Positions 47,669 through 56,784 are shown, counted from the stretch's first letter. The stretch is 64,000 bases of DNA from Labrys sp. WJW (GCF_001676615.1 NZ_LYXZ01000009.1:62001-126000); one strand, 5' to 3'. The notes: generated by a model not told the origin, from the sequence alone. Translations and numbers: made by a program.

Positions 47669-48373
47669 TTAAACGGCCATGGCGCCGAGAAGTTGCCGAT
47701 TGCGCAAAACGATCTGGCGGGCATTGGACAGGCCGAGCGCGCCCTTGCCGTGAAGCTGGGAGATGATGCGCGAGACGGTTTCGAGCGTCAGGCCGAGATA
47801 GTCGCCGATATCGCGGCGGCACATCGGCAGCTCGAACATGCCGGCGACGGCAAGCCGCCGATCCATTTCGAGCAGGAAGGTGACGACACGCTCGAGGGCC
47901 GTCTTGCGGCCGAGCAGGATCATATGGTCTTCGGCGTGCCTGAGGTCCCGCAGGGCCAGCGTGCGCAGGGCATTGGCGACGCCGATATCCTTGAGGGCCG
48001 CCTCTTCCAGGCTCTTGCGCCGCACCAGCCGCACCGTGGTATCGACGACGGCGTCGGCGGTCATGCGATGCACCGACCCCATCTCCAGGCCGAAGATGTC
48101 GCCGGGCAGGTGGAAGGCGCCGATCTGCCGGCGGCCATCGTCCAGGAGCTTGCAGGTACGAACCGCGCCGCTGATGACTTCGTAGACATAGTCCGCCGGC
48201 TCATCGTCGCCATAGATCTCCTCGCCCTTGTCATAGCTATGCACCGTCCCGAGCAGCGCAGGCAGGGGCATGAAGCCGGAGGAGCCGAAACTGGCCGCGC
48301 CGATGGCGACAGGTGGTGGCGCGTCGGCGTTCGGCCGGGCGGACATTTCGTGGCGAGAGAACATCGTGGCCAT
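47669..48373 (-). CDS. fixK: FixK-type CRP/FNR regulator
   Basis: The 234-residue CRP/FNR protein has an effector domain ('YVYEVISGAVRTCKLLDDGRRQIGAFHLPGDIFGLEMG', about 62-98) and a winged helix with 'RRDIGDYLGLTLETVSRIISQLHGKG' (about 185-210). No N-terminal cysteine cluster for a 4Fe-4S centre is present, so it is FixK-like rather than FNR; one Cys precedes the recognition region ('PMCRRDIG'), a site where redox control of FixK2 has been described. Several FixK-type boxes around it (45201, 48987, 51380, 55860) are likely targets. A direct repeat at 48438-48461 upstream may be its FixJ site. The locus is next to fixLJ. Confidence 0.9.
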   Translation of the reverse strand: MATMFSRHEMSARPNADAPPPVAIGAASFGSSGFMPLPALLGTVHSYDKGEEIYGDDEPADYVYEVISGAVRTCKLLDDGRRQIGAFHLPGDIFGLEMGSVHRMTADAVVDTTVRLVRRKSLEEAALKDIGVANALRTLALRDLRHAEDHMILLGRKTALERVVTFLLEMDRRLAVAGMFELPMCRRDIGDYLGLTLETVSRIISQLHGKGALGLSNARQIVLRNRQLLGAMAV

Positions 48374-48437
48374 CTCCTGGATGCGGCGGATGGCCGAGTC
48401 GTAGGCCCGAAAGAGGCCCGCGAAAATTTCGGTCGAA

Positions 48438-48461
48438 CCCCTAGGGAAGGGCCCCTAAGGG
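48438..48461 (-). promoter_or_regulatory. Direct repeat upstream of fixK, possible FixJ site
   Basis: CCCCTAGGG (48438-48446) and CCCCTAAGGG (48452-48461) form a direct repeat with a 14-bp period, 65-88 bp upstream of the fixK start codon. Each unit is nearly palindromic. The position is where an activator for fixK would bind; FixJ is encoded nearby, so it is the first candidate. I do not recognise this sequence as a proven FixJ consensus. Confidence 0.35.
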
Positions 48462-48520
48462 CTTTACCGGATGTCGCCGAAGCGTTTTGCGATTGGGCGG
48501 AATCGCCAGGAATCGCATGC

Positions 48521-48910
48521 TCAAGGAAAGCTCCTGTCGGCGATCGCCGCGCGGACATTCGCGACCAGGCTTTCGGCGATGTGCGGTTTGAGCACGACAT
48601 GCTGGATGCCGGCGCGATGCGCCTTGTGCTCGATCGTCTCGTCGGGATAGCCGGTGATCAGGACCACGGGGCCGCCTTGTCCTCTCTCGCGCAGATGGAG
48701 GGCGAGTTCGAGACCATCCATCTCCGCCATCTTGTAGTCGATGACGAAGCAGTCGGGCGCGAAGGAGGCCATCTGCGACAGGCAGTCGACGCCGCTCGAA
48801 TAGGTGCGTACCGTGAAGTCCTCGGCTTCCAGAAGGAAGCGGAGCGAGCCGAGCACGTCGCGGTCGTCATCGATGACGGCAATTACGAAGAGAGACTGAG
48901 AGGACGTCAT
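48521..48910 (-). CDS. Single-domain response regulator (FixJ-type receiver)
   Basis: The 129-residue protein is a bare receiver: acidic pocket 'VIDDDRDVL' (13-20), phospho-acceptor Asp58 in 'CFVIDYKMAEMDG', Thr in 'VVLITGYPD' and Lys in 'VVLKPHI'. No output domain exists, so it may compete with FixJ for FixL phosphate or pass it on. ATG 48910 is preferred to an earlier in-frame start inside the spacer. A FixK-type box lies 77 bp upstream (48987-49000), so it would be made when FixK is active, giving feedback on the FixLJ pathway. Confidence 0.85.
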   Translation of the reverse strand: MTSSQSLFVIAVIDDDRDVLGSLRFLLEAEDFTVRTYSSGVDCLSQMASFAPDCFVIDYKMAEMDGLELALHLRERGQGGPVVLITGYPDETIEHKAHRAGIQHVVLKPHIAESLVANVRAAIADRSFP

Positions 48911-48986
48911 GGCGGTTCCCGGCACCGCAGGGGCCCAGACAGGACGGTGCAAAGAGGGAGCATATTCCGGTGTTCTCACGGCGGAA

Positions 48987-49000
48987 TTGATGCAGCTCAA
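48987..49000 (-). promoter_or_regulatory. FixK/FNR-type box upstream of receiver gene
   Basis: TTGAT-GCAG-CTCAA fits the FNR/FixK palindrome TTGAT-N4-ATCAA with one change. Exactly the same 14-mer recurs at 55860-55873 upstream of the universal stress gene. It is 77 bp from the receiver start codon, close to the position of an activator site. Confidence 0.65.
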
Positions 49001-49026
49001 GGTCCGGCCTCGATCCTGGCAGCAGA

Positions 49027-49644
49027 TCAATCGATCAGGGCACCGCTGCGTATCGCCTGCCTGACCAGTTCCGAGATGCTGCCGGCGTGCATCTTCATCA
49101 TGACATTGGCGCGGTAGACCTCGACCGTGCGCGGGCTGATGTCATATTCCTTGGCGATCGCCTTGTTGGAGAGGCCCGCCACCAGGCCGTTCATGACCTG
49201 TCGCTCGCGCGGGCTGAGAGAGGCGAGGCGGGTAGCGAGTTCGCTTGCATCCGCAGCGACCTTCGTCGCCTTGCTGCTTTGTTCGAACGCGGCCCGGAGG
49301 ACATTGATGAGACGTTCGTCCTCGAAGGGTTTTTCCATGAAATCCAAGGCGCCGAGCTTCATGGCCTCGACCGCGAGGGGAACATCGCCATGGCCGGTCA
49401 TGACGATCACCGGCAGATCGGCGGCCGCCGCCTTCAAGCGCTTGAGCAATTCGATGCCGTCGATCTCCGGCATGCGAATGTCCGTGACGACGCAACCGAA
49501 GCCGAGCTGGGGCAGGGCTTCGAGAAAGTGGTCGGCCGTCTCGAAAGCGGTGACGGCAAAGCCGGAGGTCGACAGGAGGAAGGCCAGCGAGTCCCGCACA
49601 GCCGCGTCGTCGTCGATGATAAAGACCCTGGCATTGTTAGGCAT
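49027..49644 (-). CDS. fixJ: FixJ-type response regulator
   Basis: The 205-residue protein has a receiver domain (1-120; Asp55 in '[12 protein letters not shown]', 'IIDDD' at the start, 'VMTGHGDV' and 'MEKPF') and a LuxR-type helix-turn-helix ('[43 protein letters not shown]', about 143-185). It is the classic FixJ layout. Phosphorylated by FixL at low O2 it would activate fixK. ATG 49644 overlaps the end of fixL by 8 bases, so the two are coupled; a longer frame into fixL is rejected. Confidence 0.95.
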   Translation of the reverse strand: MPNNARVFIIDDDAAVRDSLAFLLSTSGFAVTAFETADHFLEALPQLGFGCVVTDIRMPEIDGIELLKRLKAAAADLPVIVMTGHGDVPLAVEAMKLGALDFMEKPFEDERLINVLRAAFEQSSKATKVAADASELATRLASLSPRERQVMNGLVAGLSNKAIAKEYDISPRTVEVYRANVMMKMHAGSISELVRQAIRSGALID

Positions 49645-51190
49645 CGGAAGAAGTCTCGGGCAAGTTTTGGGAGTCGGCGAGAGTGCCGAGCGGCAAAGAG
49701 AAATGGAACGTGGCGCCACCGGCCTGATTGGCCTCGGCCCACATCTTTCCGCCATGGGCTTCGATGATGGAGCGGCTGATGGAAAGGCCAACACCCATTC
49801 CCGTCTGCTTGGTGGTGAAGAAGGGCTGGAACAGGTTTGAGCGGACGTCGTCGGCAAGACCGTGGCCGGTATCTTCGACGCGAATGTGTATCATGTCGTC
49901 GCCGAACGGGGCATTGGCAACGGTGAGCTCGCGCCGCGTCGATCCCTGCATGGCCTCCAGTGCATTGCGGAAGAGGTTCACCAGGACCTGCTGGATCTGG
50001 ACGCGGTCCGCCAGGACGAGGTCGCAGGAAGGGTCCAGGTCGAAACGCAGGACAACCCCCTGTTCGCGGGCCCCGACCAGCCCGAGCGCCCCTGCCTCCT
50101 CGACGAGCTTGGCGATGCTCTCGATGCGTTTCTCGGTCTCGCTTCTCGTCACGAAGCTGCGCAGGCGCCGGATGATCTGCCCGGCCCGCAAGGCCTGCTC
50201 GGCGGCCTGGTCGAGCGCGGTCTCGATCCTGTCGAGGCCTTCGAGGTTGGAGGCGCTCAGCAGGCGCCGAGATCCCTTGAGATAGTTGCTGATCGCGGCC
50301 AGGGGCTGGTTGAGTTCGTGGGCGAGGGCGGAGGCCATTTCTCCCATGGCGCTCAGCCGTGACATATGCACGAGTTCCGACTGCAGTTCGGACAGGCGGG
50401 CCTGCGTCTGCTGATATTCCGTCAGGTCCCGCACGAAGCCGGTGAAGTAGCGGCGCCCGCCCGACTGCATTTCGCCCACCGACAGATGCATCGGGAAGGT
50501 CGAGCCGTCTTCGCGCTTGCCGGTGACGATGCGGCCGATGCCAATGATATGCCGGTTCCCGGTATGCTGATAGCGGTGCAGGTAGTCGTCATGCCGCGAC
50601 CGGTCCGGCTCCGGCATCAGGATATTGACATTCTGGCCAATCGCTGTCGATCCGGCATATCCGAACAGCCTCTCCGCGGCGCGGCTGAAATACTGCATGA
50701 TCCCGGCTTCGTCGATGACGACCATCGCGTCGGGAACCGTTTCCAGGATGGAGCGAAGATGTTCCTCGCGCGTGCGCAAGGCTTCTTCGAGGCGCTTTTC
50801 CTCGTCGATGTCGATGACGATGCCGCCCAGGCAAACCGCTGTGCCGCTCTCGTCCTTCTGGACGCCGCCCCGAAGGCGCAGCCAGCGACTGGGGCTGTTC
50901 TCGGCACGCACGCGGCAGGAAATGTCGAAGGCCGAACCCGATGCAATCGATGCGTCCAGAGCCGCGGTCGCCGCATCGATGTCGGCCGGGTCCAGCAAGG
51001 TGAGGAAGGTGCGGTCGTCGAGGACCTTCTCGGCGCGATATCCGAAAAGGACCCGCGCCGTGTTCGATATGGTCAACGTCCGGGAGGCGATGTCGAAGAT
51101 CCAGGTGCCGATGCCCGTGCATTCGAGGCCGGTTCGGATCGCGCGATCCTCCTGGCCTGGAACAGGCCCATCCTGCAATGGTGCGACCAC
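49637..51190 (-). CDS. fixL: FixL oxygen-sensing histidine kinase
   Basis: The 517-residue soluble kinase has two PAS domains. The second (about 140-260) is the heme PAS: '[24 protein letters not shown]' carries the proximal heme ligand His214 and the conserved Arg220, as in Bradyrhizobium FixL. The transmitter has H-box His291 ('[14 protein letters not shown]'), then N-box '[10 protein letters not shown]', '[12 protein letters not shown]' and '[12 protein letters not shown]'. It is a FixL of the soluble, non-membrane kind. O2 binding switches off the kinase; without O2 it phosphorylates FixJ encoded behind it. Confidence 0.95.
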   Translation of the reverse strand: MVAPLQDGPVPGQEDRAIRTGLECTGIGTWIFDIASRTLTISNTARVLFGYRAEKVLDDRTFLTLLDPADIDAATAALDASIASGSAFDISCRVRAENSPSRWLRLRGGVQKDESGTAVCLGGIVIDIDEEKRLEEALRTREEHLRSILETVPDAMVVIDEAGIMQYFSRAAERLFGYAGSTAIGQNVNILMPEPDRSRHDDYLHRYQHTGNRHIIGIGRIVTGKREDGSTFPMHLSVGEMQSGGRRYFTGFVRDLTEYQQTQARLSELQSELVHMSRLSAMGEMASALAHELNQPLAAISNYLKGSRRLLSASNLEGLDRIETALDQAAEQALRAGQIIRRLRSFVTRSETEKRIESIAKLVEEAGALGLVGAREQGVVLRFDLDPSCDLVLADRVQIQQVLVNLFRNALEAMQGSTRRELTVANAPFGDDMIHIRVEDTGHGLADDVRSNLFQPFFTTKQTGMGVGLSISRSIIEAHGGKMWAEANQAGGATFHFSLPLGTLADSQNLPETSSDA

Positions 51191-51379
51191 ATCCGGCCTC
51201 CGCGAGAGATTTCCTCTATAGAGGGAGGCGGAGGTGATCTTTCAAGAAGAATTGTTCAAAACGGGGAGTAGTTACAGGTCCATTTCCGGCGGTAGGCGGA
51301 GGGTTTTCGACAGAGGGGCCGACCCGCGATTTCCTTTTGGGTGCATCGACCGGCTCCCCAGACGCCAAATTCGACAATC

Positions 51380-51393
51380 TTGCGCTGGATCAA
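51380..51393 (+). promoter_or_regulatory. FixK/FNR-type box upstream of APH/ATPase gene
   Basis: TTGC-(GCTGGA)-TCAA fits the FixK2 pattern TTG(A/C)-N6-(T/G)CAA exactly. It sits 70 bp before the ATG at 51463, in the 272-bp divergent region between fixL and that gene. Nothing else was recognised in the region. Confidence 0.55.
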
Positions 51394-51462
51394 TTCGCTC
51401 GGACCATGAAACCCTTCAATGGAGCCATGCATCAACCCGGCACCTTTGGAAAGGGATGAGCC

Positions 51463-53070
51463 ATGGCCGCTTCCGCAACCTTGAAAATGCCGCTTCCCGT
51501 GTCCTCCCATGTCGTTGCGGACCAGGGGGAGGTGATCGAATTTCTGCTTTCGCCCGGTACGCATGGCCGGACCGAGCCGGTGGAACGCATCGATACCCAC
51601 GGCGCGATCGTCTTCCTGGCGGGAGATCGTGTCTATAAGCTCAAGCGCGCCGTTCGCTTCCCGTTCATGGATCTGTCGACGGTGGAGCGCCGGGGCGGGG
51701 CCTGCCGGCGCGAAGTCGAGGTCAACAGCGTCTATGCGCCGCAGATCTATCTCGACGCCGTCCCGGTCACCAGGTCCGGCGGCGGCCTGCAGTTGCGCGG
51801 CCAGGGGGAGGTCGTCGACTGGGTCGTGCGGATGAGACGCTTCGACGAGACGGCTACACTCGACCGCCTCGCCGACCGGAACGACATCGGTGAGAAGCTC
51901 CTGGCCGATATCGTCTCGGCGGTGCTGGCTTCACACGAAAAGGCTTCCATGCGCGACGGGCTGGAGGCAACTCGCAGCCTGGAGCGCTATATCCGGCAGA
52001 ATGACGAGGCGTTTCGCGAAAGCCCGACCCTGTTTCCGCAGCAGGAAATCGAGGCGCTGACTGCGGCGGCCAGCCGCGCCTATCGTGACTGCTTCGATCT
52101 CCTGGTCGAGCGCGGCAAGGCCGGCTTCGTCAGGCGCTGCCATGGGGATCTGCATCTGCGCAACATCGCCGTCATCGACGGGCGCGCCACCTTGTTCGAC
52201 GCGATCGAATTCGACGAGGCGATCGCGACCTGCGACGTGCTGTACGACCTGGCTTTCCTGCTGATGGACCTGTGGGACCGTGGACTGCATCGCCAAGCCA
52301 ACATGGTGCTCAATCGTTATTTGTGGGAAGCGTCCGAAGCCCATCTGGCAGGCCTTCAGGCCTTGCCTCTCTTCCTGTCCATCAGGGCCGCTTTGCGGGC
52401 CAAGATCGCGGCCGCTGCGGCAATGGTCCAGGCTCCGTTGGAGGCCGAGGCAAGCCGGCTGGAAGCCCGGCGCTATTTCGAGCTCGCGCGTCGTTTCCTG
52501 GTCAAGCTGCCGCCACGGCTGGTGGCGATCGGCGGCCTGTCGGGAACAGGCAAGACCACATTGGCACTGGCATTGGCCCCGTTCCTGGGCACGGCACCCG
52601 GTGCCGTCGTCCTGCGCAGCGACATCGAGCGCAAGCGCCTTGCCGGCATCGCGCAGACGCAGAAGCTGCCATCCTCGACCTATACGCCATCCTCCAGCCT
52701 CGCCGTCTATGACGCGCTCAGCCGCAAGGCCGATCTTGTCCTGGCGACGGATTGCAGCGTCATCCTGGATGCCGTCTATGCGAATTTGCCCCAGCGGCAC
52801 GTTGCGGAGGGCATAGCGCTACGTGCCGGGGTCGGCTTCACCGGTTTCTGGCTGCACGCGCCGCTGCCCGTCATGGAGCAACGCGTCTCCAGCCGTGAGA
52901 AGGACGCCTCCGATGCCGATGTCGATGTGGTCCGCAAACAGGCGGGCTATGATCTGGGGCGTATTTCATGGCATCGTCTCGATGCCACGTTGCCGCGCAA
53001 GGATATCGAGGATGAAGCCCTGTCGTGCCTGGCGCTCAGAAGCGCGAATGGCAGGTCCTGCAAGGACTGA
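51463..53070 (+). CDS. Aminoglycoside-phosphotransferase-like / AAA ATPase fusion protein
   Basis: The 535-residue protein has an N-terminal APH-like kinase part (catalytic-loop motif 'RRCHGDLHLRNI' near 223-234, followed by 'LFDAIEFDEAIA', the metal-binding Asp region) and a C-terminal P-loop kinase part (Walker A GLSGTGKTTLA near residue 358). Genes of this layout are commonly found beside low-oxygen and stress genes in alphaproteobacteria; the substrate is unknown. It is probably not an antibiotic-resistance gene. A FixK-type box upstream suggests induction in low O2. It precedes an MgtC/DUF4010 gene by 36 bp on the same strand. Confidence 0.8.
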   Translation: MAASATLKMPLPVSSHVVADQGEVIEFLLSPGTHGRTEPVERIDTHGAIVFLAGDRVYKLKRAVRFPFMDLSTVERRGGACRREVEVNSVYAPQIYLDAVPVTRSGGGLQLRGQGEVVDWVVRMRRFDETATLDRLADRNDIGEKLLADIVSAVLASHEKASMRDGLEATRSLERYIRQNDEAFRESPTLFPQQEIEALTAAASRAYRDCFDLLVERGKAGFVRRCHGDLHLRNIAVIDGRATLFDAIEFDEAIATCDVLYDLAFLLMDLWDRGLHRQANMVLNRYLWEASEAHLAGLQALPLFLSIRAALRAKIAAAAAMVQAPLEAEASRLEARRYFELARRFLVKLPPRLVAIGGLSGTGKTTLALALAPFLGTAPGAVVLRSDIERKRLAGIAQTQKLPSSTYTPSSSLAVYDALSRKADLVLATDCSVILDAVYANLPQRHVAEGIALRAGVGFTGFWLHAPLPVMEQRVSSREKDASDADVDVVRKQAGYDLGRISWHRLDATLPRKDIEDEALSCLALRSANGRSCKD

Positions 53071-53106
53071 CCCGGGCAGAGAGCCGCCTGGCAGGGCAAG
53101 ATCGGC

Positions 53107-54366
53107 ATGAGCCAGACCGAGATCATTGCCCGCCTCGCGGTCGCACTTGGCATCGGCATGCTCGTCGGCCTGGAAAGGGGGTGGCGGACACGCGAGGAGG
53201 AGGACCATCAACGGGTCGCCGGGCTTCGCACATTCGCGCTTACCGGGCTTATCGGAGGCGTCACCGGCGCCCTATCCCATGTGACCGGTCCGGTGATCCT
53301 CGGCTTCGTGTTCCTGGGGGTCGCCGGTGCCCTCACGACGTTTCATTGGCTGGAAGCGAAGGCCGAGGGTAATTTTTCGGCGACCTCGCTGGTGGCGGGA
53401 TTGCTCACCTTCCTCCTCGGCGCCTATGCGCTAATGGGTGACGTTCAGATCGCCGCCGCCGGCGGCGTGGCGATGACGATCCTGCTCGCCTTGCGGGAGC
53501 AGTTGCATGGCCTGGTACGCGGCCTGACCTGGCCGGAAATCAAGGCCGTGCTGGTGCTCCTCGCCATGTCCTGCGTGCTATTGCCCATCCTGCCGGACCG
53601 AACCGTCGACCCGTGGCAGACCCTCAATCCATGGCAGCTCTGGCTGTTCGCGATCCTGATCGCGGGGATCTCCTTCGGCGGATATGTCGCCATCCGCCTG
53701 TTCGGCGACAGGCTCGGCGTCATTTTGGCTTCCCTCGCCGGAGGCCTGTCGTCCTCGACGGCGACCACGATGGCGCTGGCCCGTATGGCCGGAACCCATC
53801 CGCAATCCTGGTCGATCCTGGTTGCGGGTATGCTGTCGGCGGGCGCCATCATGGTGCTTCGCGTCGGCTTCATCGCCTCGCTCCTCAATCCGGGCTTGCT
53901 AGCTGGCCTGGCTGCTCCCGTTCTGGCTGCCGCGGCGGTCCAGGTGCTCGGTGCATGTGCCTTGGCCATCAGGCGCGTGGATCATGGGGCACCCAAGCTG
54001 GAGCTCTCCAATCCGCTCGAGCTTGGCTCCGCCCTCAAGCTGGCGGCCTTCATGGCTGTCGTCCTCGTGGCAGGCAAATTGCTGCAGCAATCCTATGGCG
54101 GCGCGGGCGTCATGATGCTCGCGGCGGTGTCGGGATTGGCGGATGTCGACGCGGTGACCGTTTCGATCGCCCGCATGAGCCTCGCCGATCTTGGCCCTGG
54201 TTCCGCCGCCTTGGCCATTGGCCTGGCCGTCGCCGTCAATGCCCTGGCCAAGGTCGGCATGGCCGCCTATGCCGGGGGATGGCGTTGTGCCCTGCCGTTC
54301 GGGGCGATCAGCCTGCTTGCCGTGGCGGCGGGAGGAGCGGCCGGTTACCTGGCGAGCATACGCTAA
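53107..54366 (+). CDS. MgtC / DUF4010 membrane protein
   Basis: The 419-residue protein has about twelve hydrophobic segments. The N-terminal part 'IIARLAVALGIGMLVGLERGWR' and 'GLRTFALTGLIGGVTGAL' is the MgtC/SapB start (with the Arg-Thr-Phe motif), the rest is the DUF4010 domain ('LAGGLSSSTATTMALARMA' and 'SGLADVDAVTVSIARM', both family motifs). Function is unknown; MgtC-type proteins are linked to magnesium or membrane homeostasis. It lies behind the APH/ATPase gene and is probably part of its operon and thus under the FixK-type box at 51380. Confidence 0.85.
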   Translation: MSQTEIIARLAVALGIGMLVGLERGWRTREEEDHQRVAGLRTFALTGLIGGVTGALSHVTGPVILGFVFLGVAGALTTFHWLEAKAEGNFSATSLVAGLLTFLLGAYALMGDVQIAAAGGVAMTILLALREQLHGLVRGLTWPEIKAVLVLLAMSCVLLPILPDRTVDPWQTLNPWQLWLFAILIAGISFGGYVAIRLFGDRLGVILASLAGGLSSSTATTMALARMAGTHPQSWSILVAGMLSAGAIMVLRVGFIASLLNPGLLAGLAAPVLAAAAVQVLGACALAIRRVDHGAPKLELSNPLELGSALKLAAFMAVVLVAGKLLQQSYGGAGVMMLAAVSGLADVDAVTVSIARMSLADLGPGSAALAIGLAVAVNALAKVGMAAYAGGWRCALPFGAISLLAVAAGGAAGYLASIR

Positions 54367-54421
54367 CCCGGACATGCCCATCCCCATGCCCGATGCCGTG
54401 CGGGAGAGGGGAGGAGGTCTG

Positions 54422-55609
54422 CTATTCGCCTTCGCGCCTGACGAGAAGCGCGAGGGTCTCTTCGGCTATGACCTGTTCCTCGTTGGTCGCTATCACCAAG
54501 GCGCATATTTCGCTGGTGTCGGCGCTGATCCGGCGTGCATTCGCGTTGTTGGCCTCGAAATCGAGATCGAGGCCGAGCCAGGCCAGGTGGCCGCCGACCT
54601 TCTCCCGGATGAGGGGCTGGTTCTCCCCGATGCCGGCCGTGAAGACCAGCGCATCCAGCCCACCGGCGGTCGTTGCCAGTGCGGCGATCTCGCGGGCGAT
54701 GCGCAGGCAGAACAGATCGATGGCTTCGGCCGCCTCGGCTGCATCGCTGGCCAGGAGGTCGCGCGTATCGGCGCTCATCCCTGAGATCCCGAGCAGGCCG
54801 GAGCGGTGATAGAGCAGGTCTTCGAGAGCCTCGGGCGAATAGCCGCGCTGCTTCATGAGATGGAGCGGGACGCCGGGATCCAGGGCACCGCAGCGCGTGG
54901 CCATGGGAATGCCGTCCAAGGTCGAGAACCCCATCGAGGTGTCACGGCTGACCCCATTGGCAAGCGCGCACAGGCTGGCCCCGCTGCCCAGATGGGCGAC
55001 CACGACCCGTCCCGTGGCCAGGCGAGGGGCGATTTCCCTCAGCCTGCCGGCGATGAATTGATAGGAGAGGCCATGGAAGCCATAGCGCTTGATGCCCTGG
55101 TCGAAGAGTTCGCGGGGCAGCGCGAAGCGACGGACGATATCGGCCTGGGCGTGATGGAAGGCGGTGTCGAAGGACGCCGTCTGCACCAGATGCGGGCGAA
55201 GGTGCCGGATGGCACGGATCAGTCGCACACTTTGGGGCTGGTGCAGCGGAGCCAGGGGAACCAGATCCTCGATGGCGTTCAAGGTGGTATCGTCGATCAC
55301 CGCAGCCCGCGAGAAGACGTCGCCGCCATGGACGACGCGGTGGCCGACGGCCACCAATTCGTCGAGAGAGAAATGTCTGCCCAACAGGTCGAGGGTCTCG
55401 TCGATGACGTCGTGGAAGTCGTCGGTGACTGGAGATTTCAGCGGAATATCGACGACCTCGGGACCCTCCACCATGTGGAGACCGAGCGGCTTGCGGCGGA
55501 GGTCGATGATGCCCATGCCCAGGCGTTCGAGCGTCCTGTCCTCGCGCTTGAAGAGTCCCAACTTGATGCTGGAGGAGCCGGGATTGCAGGTCAGGAGGAT
55601 GCCGTTCAT
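54422..55609 (-). CDS. ackA: Acetate kinase
   Basis: The 395-residue enzyme makes ATP and acetate from acetyl phosphate and ADP (reversible). Start 'ILLTCNPGSSSIKLGLF' (the N-x-G-S-S-S-x-K phosphate motif) and 'VFTAGIGENQPLIREKV' (about 320-337) are family signatures; 'VVAHLGSGASLCALANGVSRDTSMGFSTLDG' (about 200-230) is the central signature. ATG 55609 is chosen over an earlier in-frame start. Acetyl phosphate would come from the phosphoketolase at 45227; no phosphotransacetylase is present here. The divergent region to the stress gene has one FixK-type box (55860), which is far from this start. Confidence 0.95.
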   Translation of the reverse strand: MNGILLTCNPGSSSIKLGLFKREDRTLERLGMGIIDLRRKPLGLHMVEGPEVVDIPLKSPVTDDFHDVIDETLDLLGRHFSLDELVAVGHRVVHGGDVFSRAAVIDDTTLNAIEDLVPLAPLHQPQSVRLIRAIRHLRPHLVQTASFDTAFHHAQADIVRRFALPRELFDQGIKRYGFHGLSYQFIAGRLREIAPRLATGRVVVAHLGSGASLCALANGVSRDTSMGFSTLDGIPMATRCGALDPGVPLHLMKQRGYSPEALEDLLYHRSGLLGISGMSADTRDLLASDAAEAAEAIDLFCLRIAREIAALATTAGGLDALVFTAGIGENQPLIREKVGGHLAWLGLDLDFEANNANARRISADTSEICALVIATNEEQVIAEETLALLVRREGE

Positions 55610-55926
55610 CGAGGGGACGTTCCTTTGGCTGCCAATCTGGCGAGTGCGATCGAGATAAAGCAACGTCGACCGAGTATCATCTGCCGGTGAGGATGCCTGG
55701 TGTCAGAGCGCAGAAGGCGGGATCCGCCGTATCTGTCTCTTTTGGTAAATCAATTGCCGGCCCGGGATGTTCCCGGCATGGAGACTCGGCACGACCAGAG
55801 TGTCCATTGGTCCTGCGCGAGCGGCAGGCCAACCTATTCGAGAGCGCCTTTGGCTGGCCTTGATGCAGCTCAATGTCGGGGGAAACGCCGAGCCTAGAAC
55901 AAGAGTGTCATCCAAGGAGATCCGCC
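55610..55926. other. Divergent intergenic region, ackA / universal stress gene
   Basis: This 317-bp gap should contain promoters for both genes. The FixK-type box at 55860-55873 is near the stress gene. On the ackA side no box fitting TTG(A/C)-N6-(T/G)CAA was found within 150 bp of the start codon. No further gene was recognised. Confidence 0.4.
55860..55873 (+). promoter_or_regulatory. FixK/FNR-type box upstream of universal stress gene
   Basis: TTGAT-GCAG-CTCAA is identical to the 14-mer at 48987-49000. It lies 54 bp before the GTG at 55927 (nearest edge), a distance that would allow an activator at about -41.5 of a short leader. ackA on the other strand is more than 250 bp away. Confidence 0.65.
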
Positions 55927-56784
55927 GTGCCACTTCGCTGCATTCTGGTCCCCACCGGCCCGGGCATCCGGCCCGAGCGTCGTCTGGCGGCCGCATTGGG
56001 GCTTGCCAAGCGCACGCATGCCCATATCAACGCACTCTACGTCAGGCCCGATCTGGAGATCGTCGCGCCGCCCGTTCTTCTGGTCGGCGCAAGCGGCGTT
56101 CCGCCCCAATGCAATACCTCCTGCGAGGCCAAGGCTCTGGCCACGGCCGGCCGGCAGGCATTCGAACGCTGGTGCTCCAGCAGCCAGGTCGAGATGCAGC
56201 CTAATCGCCGGCTCGATGCCACCTTCGCCTCCTGGACCGAAAGCGGCGGCGACGTCGAGACGCTCGTGGCGCTCAACGGGCGCGTCAATGACCTCATCAT
56301 CGTCGACAACCCGACCAAAGGCGGGCCTTTCGATGCAGCCGCGTTCGACGCGGCGGTGTTCTCTTCGGGGCGGCCGACCCTGATGCTGGGGGAGCGCCTG
56401 CCGGACAATCTGCTCCGGCATGTCGTGATCGCCTGGAACGGCAGCCTGGAAGGGGCGCGTGCCGTAGGCCAGTCCGTCTCATTGCTGCACGAGGCGGAGC
56501 GTATCTCGATCGTCACCATTCCCTCCGAAGCAGACCGGCAGAACGGCATCGCGGATCTGGCCGACTATCTGCACTGGCACGGCGTGGTCGTGGAGAAGGC
56601 GGGGTTGGTGCCGGATCTTGCCGGAAGCGATGGCGAAAAGATCCTGGCAGCCTGCGATCAGGCTGGCGCGACGCTGCTGGTCATGGGGGCCTATACCCAT
56701 AGCCGCCTGCGCCAGGCCTTCCTCGGCGGCTTGACCCAGCATGTGCTCGACAGAGCGGAACTCCCCGTTCTGATGGCGCATTGA
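55927..56784 (+). CDS. Universal stress protein, tandem USP domains
   Basis: The 285-residue protein has two USP-like halves. The second half is the clearest: 'RHVVIAWNGSLEGARAVGQSVSLLHEAERISIVTI' (about 158-192) and 'LLVMGAYTHSRLRQAFLGGLTQHVLDRAELPVLMAH' at the C-terminus, with the G-x-x-x-x-x-x-G loop of ATP-binding USPs. Start: GTG 55927 has AAGGAG seven bases upstream and gives 'PLRCILVPTGPG'; an ATG 18 codons earlier has no good site. It is probably induced by FixK under low oxygen and helps survival. USP genes commonly accompany the fermentation genes xfp and ackA. Confidence 0.9.
   Translation: MPLRCILVPTGPGIRPERRLAAALGLAKRTHAHINALYVRPDLEIVAPPVLLVGASGVPPQCNTSCEAKALATAGRQAFERWCSSSQVEMQPNRRLDATFASWTESGGDVETLVALNGRVNDLIIVDNPTKGGPFDAAAFDAAVFSSGRPTLMLGERLPDNLLRHVVIAWNGSLEGARAVGQSVSLLHEAERISIVTIPSEADRQNGIADLADYLHWHGVVVEKAGLVPDLAGSDGEKILAACDQAGATLLVMGAYTHSRLRQAFLGGLTQHVLDRAELPVLMAH

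Noticed and set aside
48480-48520. GCGTTTTGCGATTGGGCGG stretch as third copy of the tssG-type element
   Set aside because: Only the first few bases resemble the element and neither hairpin is present.
46991-49117. Open frame of 708 codons on the plus strand over xfp, fixK and the receiver gene
   Set aside because: It crosses three well-supported minus-strand genes and their control regions, so it cannot be a gene.
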